A stretch of DNA of 10,284 nt, taken from contig FR895400.1 of NCBI GenBank assembly GCA_000435595.1, positions 1-10,284 of the forward strand, read 5' to 3'. The stretch's first letter is position 1. Each line of letters opens with the position of its first letter. Position numbers and translations under genes: made by a program. Positions 1 through 6,174 of the stretch are shown one piece after another. The notes below the pieces were generated by a model. That model did no database searches and was not told the origin of the DNA. It saw only the letters and a program-made list of their open reading frames with translations. The stretch comes from Firmicutes bacterium CAG:882. Lineage in GTDB: Bacteria; Bacillota; Clostridia; Lachnospirales; Lachnospiraceae.

Positions 1-3000
1 GGAAGAGTTCCCAGCAGCCTGCTGCCACAGCCTTCATCTCCTCCGCCTGTGAACTTCCCATTCCTGCCCTTATTCCATGAGCGATGCAGGTGCAGTAGGC
101 GATTATGAGCGACGGTCCGTCGTAGCTCTCTGCCTCAGTAAATGCCTTCACGGTCTGCTCGTAATCTGCCCCCATCGCAACCTGTGCGACATATACATTC
201 TCATAGGTCATCGCCATCTGCGCGAGCTTCTTCTTAGGCGTTTTCTTTCCGTCCGTTGCAAAGCGGGCATATGCCCCCTTTGGTGTTGCCTTCGATGCCT
301 GACCTCCCGTATTGGAATATACCTCGGTATCAAACACAAGAATATTTATGTTTTCACCGCTTGCAAGTATATGGTCAAGCCCCCCATAACCGATGTCATA
401 CGCCCAGCCGTCGCCGCCGAATATCCAGATGGATTTCCTTTTTTTCTCAGACCGTCCGCTGCTCTCAGCATCATTCCTATGAAGCGTTTCTTTTTCCGGC
501 TTCGACTTTACCTGCTCGGCAAAATACATTCCATATCCGAACTCCGCCGCATCCTCAAAGAGTGAATTGCTCCACGCCGGGCCCCTGCCGTCGGGATAAG
601 CCGTGTAAGCAGTTGATGGCGATGAATTTGCCCATATTGACGAGCAGCCCGTCGCATTTGCAATGTACATGCGCTCACCGAATAACTGAGTCGCAAGCTT
701 GGCATACGGTGTCTCGCCACAGCCCGCGCACGCTCCCGAGAACTCCAGCAGCGGCTTTTTGAACTGACTGCCCTTTACCGTGCCGACCTTGAATTTCTCG
801 TTGACATCATGCTTTTCAGAAAGTCCGCAGGCAAAGTCAAACTCCGCCTGATGCTTCTCCTTGTCATATTCCTCAACAGGCTTCATCGCCAGTGCCTTAT
901 TGCCGCCCCTGCCCGGGCACACACCTGCACAAGAGCCACAGCCTGTGCAGTCCCTCGCCGACACGACAATCGCAAACTGCCTGTCAGGAAGCCCGTTCAT
1001 CGGAATGCTCTCCATTTCCGACGGGGCATTTTTTCGCTCCACGTCATCCATCACGGCAGGTCTTATGACCGCATGAGGGCACACATAGGAGCAGCGGTTA
1101 CACTGTATACAATTCTCAGGCAGCCATTCAGGTAGTTCGACGGCAAAATCCCTCTTCTCGTGTGCCGACGTTCCCGATGGCTGACGCCCGTCCGCATACG
1201 GAAGAAATGCCGAAACGGGAAGCTTATCCCCCTCATGTGCATTCACTAATGCCTGTATGTCTTCCACATACTCCACAACACACTTTCTGTCCTCGAACGC
1301 CGTCGACGGTCTTTTCACAGGCTTGTCGGGACACTCCCTCCAGTTCTCAGGCACGGTGACATGCACAAGCCGCTCACCGCCGAGCTCTATCGCGCGGTAG
1401 TTCATCTCGACAATCTTCTGTCCCTTCACCTCGTATGAAGCTCTTGCAGCTTCCTTCATATATCCCACAGCCTCTTCGTAGCTCATCAAGCCGTATTTTT
1501 TTGCATATCTGTCACACACAATCTTAAAAAATGCCGACTGTAAAATTGTGTTAATCTTGCCGTTAATGCCTATCTCCTTGCCCGTGTGCACGGCATTTAT
1601 AATGTAAAAATCAAGCTTTTTCATGGCAATCTGATATTTCATATCATCAGGCAGCTTCTCATCAAGCTCCGACACGTCCCACTCGCAATTTAGCAGAAAC
1701 ACTCCGCCCTGCTTCATTCCCGAAAGCATGTCATATTTGAGGACATAGCTCTCGTTGTGGCACGCGACGAACTCCGGTCGCTGAATGAGGTATGCCGAAC
1801 GGATGTCACCCTCGCCGAATCGAAGATATGACACGGTAACTCCGCCCGATTTCTTGGAATCGTAGGAGAAGTATCCCTGAACCCCCAGCCCTGTGTTGTT
1901 TCCTATAATCTTTATGGAATTTTTGTTGGCACCTATTGTACCGTCACCGCCAAGTCCCCAGAATACGCACTCGAGCATATCCTTATGAAAATCAGGCAGC
2001 TCATCGTGTCCCGTAAACGAACGCACTCCCGTCTTTTCGTTGAGAGACAGCCCCGTCACGTCGTCGTTTATTCCGATTGTGAAGCTTTTCTTCTCGTGAT
2101 TTGCAAACACCGCCATTATCTGTTCCGGAGTCGTGTCCTTGGAGCTGAGACCGTAACGCCCGCCGTACACCGGAATGCTCTCAAAGCGGCTGCCTTTGAG
2201 CGCGGCAATGACATCGACAAACAGCGGCTCACCGACGCTTCCTGCCTCCTTCGTCCTGTCGAGCACCGTAATCTGCTCCACAGTCTCGGGAATACATTTA
2301 AGAAAATGCTCCACCGAAAAAGGTCGGTAAAGATGCACCTTTATGACGCCGACCTCCTCCTCAGCCCGCGTGATGCCGACATGCGCATTGATAAAATCCA
2401 CGACCTCCTCTATCGTCTGCGTCACCGAGCCCATCGCGACAATGATATGTGTTGCCCGGCTGCTCCCGTAGTAGTCAAAAAGCCCGTAATTTGTCCCCAG
2501 CCTTCGGTTTACCTCGGCAAAATATCCACACACAACCTCGATAAGCTGTGTATAATATCCGTTAGACGCCTCTCTCGCCTGAAAAAATATATCGGGATTC
2601 TGTGCCGAACCCGCCATGAACGCCCTGTCCGGATTTAATCCCCTGTCCCTGAATGCCTCCACGGCCTCCATATCAAGCATCCCGCGCAGTTCCTCATAAT
2701 CCCACACCTTTATTTTCTTAACCTCATGAGAGGTTCTGAAGCCGTCAAAAAAATGGATGAACGGGATGCGCCCTTTTATCGCCGACAGGTGCGCCACAGC
2801 CGACAAATCCATGACCTCCTGCACGCTCCCGCTCGCGAGCATCGCCGCGCCCGTCTGCCTGCATGAGTACACGTCCGAATGGTCGCCGAATATGGACAGT
2901 GCATGTGTCGCCACAGTTCTTGCCGCGACATGGAACACTCCCGGAAGCAGTTCCCCCGCAATCTTGTATATATTAGGCAACATTAAAAGGAGTCCCTGCG

Positions 3001-3259
3001 AAGCTGTAAAAGTCGTCGCAAGAACTCCCGCACTTAACGCACCATGGAGCGTGGCTGCGGCACCTGCCTCCGACTGTAGTTCTACCACACTTACCTCATC
3101 GTCGAAAAGATTCTTTCTTCCCGCTGCCGCCCATTCATCAACAAGCTCAGCCATCGGCGATGAAGGCGTTATCGGATATATCGGTGCCACCTGGGTGAAC
3201 GCATAAGCGACATGAGCCGCTGCCGCGTTGCCATCCATTGTCTTTTCAATTCTTTTCAT
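1..3259 (-). CDS. nifJ: Pyruvate:ferredoxin (flavodoxin) oxidoreductase, C-terminus cut by window edge
   Basis: Cytoplasmic enzyme that oxidatively decarboxylates pyruvate with CoA to acetyl-CoA, CO2 and reduced ferredoxin. 1086 codons are present in one frame; the family usually has about 1170-1230 residues, so roughly the last 90-110 are missing. I chose the ATG at 3259 because GGAGGA lies 7 bases upstream. Visible in order: the pyruvate/TPP domain with YPITPSSPM (Thr31), Glu64 in ELQSEAG and Arg114, all at the positions known from the Desulfovibrio africanus enzyme; two 4Fe-4S motifs, C717-x2-C-x2-C-x3-CP and C771-x2-C-x2-C-x3-CP; the proximal-cluster cysteines C844, C847 and C872; the TPP motif GGDGWAYDIGYGG (about 945-957) and YSNTGGQ with Asn983. 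The stretch from about residue 914 to 944 is shorter than usual (see findings). It lies 56 bp downstream of the HD-domain gene with no terminator between. The family is certain. The symbol nifJ (also called por or pfor) is the conventional one and does not imply nitrogen fixation. Confidence 0.97.
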   Translation of the reverse strand, partial: MKRIEKTMDGNAAAAHVAYAFTQVAPIYPITPSSPMAELVDEWAAAGRKNLFDDEVSVVELQSEAGAAATLHGALSAGVLATTFTASQGLLLMLPNIYKIAGELLPGVFHVAARTVATHALSIFGDHSDVYSCRQTGAAMLASGSVQEVMDLSAVAHLSAIKGRIPFIHFFDGFRTSHEVKKIKVWDYEELRGMLDMEAVEAFRDRGLNPDRAFMAGSAQNPDIFFQAREASNGYYTQLIEVVCGYFAEVNRRLGTNYGLFDYYGSSRATHIIVAMGSVTQTIEEVVDFINAHVGITRAEEEVGVIKVHLYRPFSVEHFLKCIPETVEQITVLDRTKEAGSVGEPLFVDVIAALKGSRFESIPVYGGRYGLSSKDTTPEQIMAVFANHEKKSFTIGINDDVTGLSLNEKTGVRSFTGHDELPDFHKDMLECVFWGLGGDGTIGANKNSIKIIGNNTGLGVQGYFSYDSKKSGGVTVSYLRFGEGDIRSAYLIQRPEFVACHNESYVLKYDMLSGMKQGGVFLLNCEWDVSELDEKLPDDMKYQIAMKKLDFYIINAVHTGKEIGINGKINTILQSAFFKIVCDRYAKKYGLMSYEEAVGYMKEAARASYEVKGQKIVEMNYRAIELGGERLVHVTVPENWRECPDKPVKRPSTAFEDRKCVVEYVEDIQALVNAHEGDKLPVSAFLPYADGRQPSGTSAHEKRDFAVELPEWLPENCIQCNRCSYVCPHAVIRPAVMDDVERKNAPSEMESIPMNGLPDRQFAIVVSARDCTGCGSCAGVCPGRGGNKALAMKPVEEYDKEKHQAEFDFACGLSEKHDVNEKFKVGTVKGSQFKKPLLEFSGACAGCGETPYAKLATQLFGERMYIANATGCSSIWANSSPSTAYTAYPDGRGPAWSNSLFEDAAEFGYGMYFAEQVKSKPEKETLHRNDAESSGRSEKKRKSIWIFGGDGWAYDIGYGGLDHILASGENINILVFDTEVYSNTGGQASKATPKGAYARFATDGKKTPKKKLAQMAMTYENVYVAQVAMGADYEQTVKAFTEAESYDGPSLIIAYCTCIAHGIRAGMGSSQAEEMKAVAAGCWELF

Positions 3260-3291
3260 AGAAGTCCTCCAAGTATATTTATGACTTCTAT
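3258..3291 (-). promoter_or_regulatory. Inverted repeat enclosing the ribosome binding site of the oxidoreductase gene
   Basis: A perfect 9-bp inverted repeat (ATAGAAGTC at 3258-3266, GACTTCTAT at 3283-3291) with a 16-base spacer. In the mRNA the 3' arm runs from the end of the Shine-Dalgarno sequence GGAGG into the first two bases of the start codon. The fold would pair the start codon and leave most of the Shine-Dalgarno in the loop. It could be an RNA hairpin controlling translation or a DNA operator; the sequence cannot tell which. Confidence 0.5.
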
Positions 3292-3315
3292 TTTGTCCCT
3301 CTTTTGGTTAACTAT

Positions 3316-4101
3316 TCATATTCTTTCCGCAATATAGTCCTTCATTATCCTGCGGATTTCCTGCATCTTCTCCATCGTGTCGGGATTGTCCGAGCTGAAT
3401 GCGAGAAGCTTGTCGAGATAACCCTGCTTCACAGCCTGCTTAAGGCTCTCCGGATACACAAGCTCAAATGCAAGTGAAATATGTCCCGGAACATTGTCAA
3501 CCGCTGTCTTTTTGAGTGCCCTGAGTATTGTGTGTCTCTCCCTAAACGCCGCAAGCACCTCATCAGAGATTGCGCCCTTCCTTATCTCCTCCGTGGTCGC
3601 ATTGTAGATTTCCTCGAGCGGAAAATCACAGTTCACTTTCAATATGTCCACCTTGTCTGCATCCCTTAATATATTGCAATACATGGTAGTCCTATCATCG
3701 TAATCCTCAGGTATCCTGTAATCGCTGTGATGATATATCGCTTTCTTTAAAAGCCCGTCCTCGCTGTCATCGCCTATGTAGTCCCTTATTCTGCCTTCAT
3801 CAAACAAAATCTCACAGCCGAGATGCGCATGATTGACCGACTTATCATCATAGAAGGTATTGTAGCGTCTTAGCTGCTCGAATCTTCCGACATCATGAAG
3901 CATTCCCGTAAGCCATGCAAGGTCAAGGTCTGCACCTTCAAGCCCTATTGACTGTCCAATCACCTGACAAAGCCCTGCCACACGGTAGGTGTGTTCAATC
4001 TTTAATCTGACCTTGGTGTCCTCACTGTTATAATTTTTTACATAAGCGGCAAATGTATCGATAACTCTCTGCCTGTCTATCCTGATATTTGAAGTTGTCA
4101 T
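3316..4101 (-). CDS. HD-domain protein (predicted metal-dependent phosphohydrolase)
   Basis: 261-residue soluble protein of the HD superfamily, whose members mostly hydrolyse phosphate esters of nucleotides or signalling molecules using bound divalent metal. The metal-binding pattern is present: H37 (KIEHTYRVAG), H69-D70 (GMLHDVGRFEQ), further histidines in NHAHLGCEIL (91-100) and IYHHSD (122-127), and D147 in LRDADKVDIL. No signal peptide or membrane helix is seen, so it should act in the cytoplasm. The start is supported by GAGGA 7 bases upstream of the ATG at 4101. Its stop lies 56 bp before the oxidoreductase start with no terminator between, so co-transcription is likely, though no functional link to pyruvate oxidation is evident. 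The substrate cannot be read from the sequence; it lacks the (p)ppGpp synthetase and GYP-type signatures I would look for. Confidence 0.88.
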   Translation of the reverse strand: MTTSNIRIDRQRVIDTFAAYVKNYNSEDTKVRLKIEHTYRVAGLCQVIGQSIGLEGADLDLAWLTGMLHDVGRFEQLRRYNTFYDDKSVNHAHLGCEILFDEGRIRDYIGDDSEDGLLKKAIYHHSDYRIPEDYDDRTTMYCNILRDADKVDILKVNCDFPLEEIYNATTEEIRKGAISDEVLAAFRERHTILRALKKTAVDNVPGHISLAFELVYPESLKQAVKQGYLDKLLAFSSDNPDTMEKMQEIRRIMKDYIAERI

Positions 4102-4132
4102 TAGAATTCCTCATTTCCGGTGAAAGCCACCA

Positions 4133-4168
4133 ACCTCTGTAAAGTAAACATATATACTTTTCAGAGGT
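4133..4168 (-). promoter_or_regulatory. Imperfect palindrome in the leader of the HD-domain gene
   Basis: Two 14-base arms, ACCTCTG-T-AAAGTA (4133-4146) and TACTTT-T-CAGAGGT (4155-4168), match at 13 of 14 positions around an 8-base loop; the only mismatch is T opposite T. On the coding strand it starts directly after a candidate -10 box and ends about 31 bases before the start codon. No T-run follows it on the minus strand, so it is not a standard intrinsic terminator for the upstream operon. An operator at the transcription start or a 5' leader hairpin fits better. Confidence 0.55.
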
Positions 4169-4197
4169 ATCTTAGCACATATCACCTTATCCGACAA
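4169..4197 (-). promoter_or_regulatory. Candidate promoter for the HD-domain and oxidoreductase genes
   Basis: On the minus strand TTGTCG (4197-4192; 4 of 6 to TTGACA) is followed after 17 bases by TAAGAT (4174-4169; 4 of 6 to TATAAT), with TG one base before the -10 (extended -10 pattern). It lies just past the stop codon of the upstream membrane-protein gene and is followed at once by the palindrome at 4133-4168. The match is moderate. Confidence 0.4.
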
Positions 4198-4198
4198 C

Positions 4199-5572
4199 TC
4201 ATTTTGAAACAAATGTGTCGTACATTTCCCGCGTTCCTTCCTCGCTCTCGTCATTGAACACATATATTTTTCCCTCGGTTTTCACCACGACCGCAGCATC
4301 AGTCTTTAAGCATATATAAGTGTCGCACTGACCGTAGCCCTGCACGTTGAAGGTTCCGATGTTGTAGACTGTTCCATCGTAGCCCACATTCTTTGACATG
4401 GATGGAAGCTTGTCAAGATACTCAACGTCGGTTATCTCATCAAGGTAGAAGCTTGATTTCTCCCCCGCAGCCTCAACGCTCGCCACCGCTCTTCCCGTGC
4501 CGTCCGCGCCGACCTCAAGTGTTATGTCCGCCAAATCATATTTTGCCAAAAAAATCGCAAGTCCCACAACAAACAGCATGCTAATTCCGATAACAACCCA
4601 CTCCACTCTGCTTCCCGCATTCATCGAGAAACCTATTCCGATTCTCTTTTCCTGAATCCTCGGCGCATTTGGATTTTTCTTCCCCGTCAGATAATATATG
4701 TCGTCGTCATCGTAGTACTGCACCGCATCTGCCTGATTTTTCACCCTTCTGACATTGCTATATGTGTAAAAGAGCGCCGCAAGGCTTCCGAGCGAGCAGA
4801 GCATCAACAGTGCAAAGCCCCCAAGACTTACCATTCTTCCATCATGCGACTGTGCTCCCGATATGTACGTCAAAGCGAGCGCAATGACCGCCGCCATAAA
4901 GCTGTGAAGCATCATACACCTGCTCCACTCATACTTTACACTTCTGTTAATCTCAATATTTACCTTGCTGTCGTCGCAGTAGACCTTGGTGCGCGACCTC
5001 GCAATTACAAAATAGAGCACGAAAAACAGGACGGCGCAGGCTGCAAAGCTGCTCGATACGACAGAGAAACCTTCCGTGCAATACCTAAACACACAGAAGG
5101 CAGTTATCGCCATTGGCAATATTCCCCAGCATGGGCTTATCGGCATCTCTTTCCTGTTTCTTGTGAGTGCTGTGTCAATTCTGCGGACGCTGCCGCCGTT
5201 TTCGCTGCCGTTATACCAGTCCTGCTCCACCTTCCATTTATACAGCTTCCAGCCGTATTTTTTGAGGCTGCTCTGATACACATACATGAGCACGAAGAAC
5301 CATGTCATAATGTAAACCATCTGTATTGACACATAATCATAAAAAATTATGATTGCCAAACCGGTCACAAGTCCGATAAGCGTGATTTTTCTCCAGCTGC
5401 GCTTGTACTGTGCACGAATATTTGTTACCGCCTCATCGCTTCTGTGCTCCTTGGGAATTGTTATTCCCATATAGTATGCTCCGTTTTCAAGAACCACCGC
5501 GCTGCCCATGGTGTAGGCGAGCGTCACCAGCATAAAGAGCATCGTCATAATCACAATCACCATAATAGCCAT
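4199..5572 (-). CDS. Polytopic membrane protein with DUF5808-like segment, partner of the GntR regulator
   Basis: 457-residue integral membrane protein of unknown function. By hydrophobicity there are about seven or eight membrane segments: roughly 3-22, 62-78, 83-99, 150-164 (weak), 173-191, 219-238, 250-270 and 324-343. A soluble motif at about 290-320 (DDDIYYLTGKKNPNAP, then KRIGIGFSMNAG) matches the DUF5808 pattern known from Firmicute membrane proteins. The last 110 or so residues (348-457) are hydrophilic and beta-rich, resembling a small PH-like or DUF1648-associated tail. The start at 5572 has AAGGGGGAG upstream and follows the GntR stop after 14 bases, so the two genes are translationally close and co-transcribed. 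Such pairs are usually autoregulated. I see no ATP-binding motif, so this is not an ABC ATPase as in the classical ytr operon. The role is unknown; sensing or envelope stress is only inferred from context. Confidence 0.82.
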   Translation of the reverse strand: MAIMVIVIMTMLFMLVTLAYTMGSAVVLENGAYYMGITIPKEHRSDEAVTNIRAQYKRSWRKITLIGLVTGLAIIIFYDYVSIQMVYIMTWFFVLMYVYQSSLKKYGWKLYKWKVEQDWYNGSENGGSVRRIDTALTRNRKEMPISPCWGILPMAITAFCVFRYCTEGFSVVSSSFAACAVLFFVLYFVIARSRTKVYCDDSKVNIEINRSVKYEWSRCMMLHSFMAAVIALALTYISGAQSHDGRMVSLGGFALLMLCSLGSLAALFYTYSNVRRVKNQADAVQYYDDDDIYYLTGKKNPNAPRIQEKRIGIGFSMNAGSRVEWVVIGISMLFVVGLAIFLAKYDLADITLEVGADGTGRAVASVEAAGEKSSFYLDEITDVEYLDKLPSMSKNVGYDGTVYNIGTFNVQGYGQCDTYICLKTDAAVVVKTEGKIYVFNDESEEGTREMYDTFVSK

Positions 5573-5586
5573 AATTTTCTCCCCCT

Positions 5587-5970
5587 TTATTCAAAAACCA
5601 ACTGCTGTCTGTTGTAGATTTCCTCGCATTTTTTCAGAAATTCTTCCTTTTTCATGCCCCTCAGCGTTGTCTCCGTGATGAGAAGCTCAAGCTCCGCCTC
5701 GACCTTCTCCTTGTAATCGGCTCCGTAGTCCGATTTCGGGCATATCTTCGCGCCGTGCCTCCTGTCAATCTCAATAAAGCCCTCCGCCTTCAAAACGCCG
5801 TATGCCTTGTTGACGGTCATCACGTTGATTCCCGCGTCCTCAGCCATCTGTCTGACCGTCGGCAGGCTCTCGCCCTCCTTCAGCTCGCCCCTGCCTATGC
5901 CGAGCACAATCTGGTTGCGGAGCTGGACGTAAATCGGGATGTCCGAGGATGTGTTGAGTTCGATTATCAT
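5587..5970 (-). CDS. GntR-family transcriptional regulator, YtrA subfamily
   Basis: 127-residue DNA-binding repressor type. The N-terminal winged helix-turn-helix spans about residues 10-77: IPIYVQLRNQI, then GESLPTVRQMAEDAG and the recognition region INVMTVNKAYGVLKAEGFI, ending in a wing with RRHGAKI. A short helical tail of about 50 residues follows, the size that defines the YtrA subfamily rather than the long FadR or HutC effector domains. I chose the ATG at 5970 because AAGGAGG lies 9 bases upstream; the longer reading from 6006 would put this ribosome binding site inside the coding sequence. It is the first gene of an operon with the membrane protein at 4199-5572. A palindrome overlaps its own promoter, so autoregulation is likely. 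The effector is unknown. Confidence 0.93.
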   Translation of the reverse strand: MIIELNTSSDIPIYVQLRNQIVLGIGRGELKEGESLPTVRQMAEDAGINVMTVNKAYGVLKAEGFIEIDRRHGAKICPKSDYGADYKEKVEAELELLITETTLRGMKKEEFLKKCEEIYNRQQLVFE

Positions 5971-6014
5971 GTGAGGTTCCCTCCTTGTAATGTAATAACT
6001 TGACATTATGCATC

Positions 6015-6039
6015 TTTGTATTATTTATATTAATACAAA
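6015..6039. promoter_or_regulatory. Palindromic operator candidate for the GntR/YtrA regulator
   Basis: Perfect 9-bp inverted repeat TTTGTATTA (6015-6023) and TAATACAAA (6031-6039) around a 7-base spacer. It covers the -10 region of the candidate GntR promoter, where a repressor would block RNA polymerase. A second inverted pair, CTTGACA (5999-6005) and TGTCAAG (6050-6056), is centred within half a base of the same axis. Assigning the site to this regulator is inference from position and symmetry. Confidence 0.6.
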
Positions 6040-6055
6040 TAATATACACTGTCAA
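6027..6055 (-). promoter_or_regulatory. Candidate promoter of the GntR and membrane-protein operon
   Basis: A perfect -35 hexamer TTGACA (6055-6050 on the minus strand) is followed after 17 bases by TAATAT (6032-6027; 4 of 6 to TATAAT) in a very AT-rich stretch. Transcription would start roughly 50 bases before the GntR start codon at 5970. The -10 lies inside the 6015-6039 palindrome. An alternative -10, TATAAA, lies 3 bases further on, at 20-base spacing. Confidence 0.55.
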
Positions 6056-6124
6056 GCGTGTCCGTTTAATAAAATATTGGCACCACTATTTTTAAATAGC
6101 ATTTGACATCTGAATTCTGCCAAC

Positions 6125-6153
6125 AAAAAGGCGGCAGGATTTCTCCCGCCGCC
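6125..6153 (-). terminator. Intrinsic terminator of the GH5 glycanase gene
   Basis: On the minus strand GGCGGCGGGA, a GAAA tetraloop and TCCTGCCGCC form a 10-bp GC-rich stem with one G-U pair, followed directly by TTTTT. It starts 21 bases after the glycanase stop codon. It has no T-run on the other side, so it works in one direction and insulates the downstream GntR operon. Confidence 0.92.
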
Positions 6154-6174
6154 ACAGCTGTTTACATATTCACT

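Larger units (their letters stand above)
5971..6174. other. Intergenic region between the glycanase and the GntR operon
   Basis: 204 bases with no gene. From left to right it holds the GntR leader with its AAGGAGG, the nested palindromes and promoter at 5999-6056, a small AT-rich inverted repeat CTATTT-TT-AAATAG (6086-6099) of doubtful meaning, and the glycanase terminator at 6125-6153. Confidence 0.8.

Noticed and set aside
77..762. Overlapping plus-strand open frames near the left edge
   Set aside because: They are shadows of the oxidoreductase C-terminal region, including the strongly conserved TPP motif on the other strand.
1985..2638. A 217-codon open frame on the plus strand
   Set aside because: It lies wholly antisense to the oxidoreductase gene, whose minus-strand reading shows clear family motifs; the plus-strand product is rich in Arg, His and Cys with no recognisable domain.
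3271..3300. GGGACA and TATACT as a promoter for the oxidoreductase gene
   Set aside because: Spacing is 16 bases and the hexamers are fair, but transcription would begin inside or after the Shine-Dalgarno, making the mRNA leaderless despite a strong ribosome binding site.
3305..3316. TTGGTTAACTAT as a Rex (redox repressor) site
   Set aside because: Only one half-site resembles the Rex consensus; the second half is absent.
5971..6006. Twelve-residue extension of the GntR regulator from 6006
   Set aside because: AAGGAGG lies within it at the right distance for the ATG at 5970, and family members start close to the IPIYVQL motif.
6000..6028. Rightward promoter from TTGACA at 6000
   Set aside because: The -35 is perfect, but no good -10 lies at 16-18 bases and no plus-strand gene follows; kept only as part of the palindrome finding.
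6086..6099. CTATTT-TT-AAATAG inverted repeat
   Set aside because: Short and built from A and T only apart from the ends; likely chance in this AT-rich spacer.
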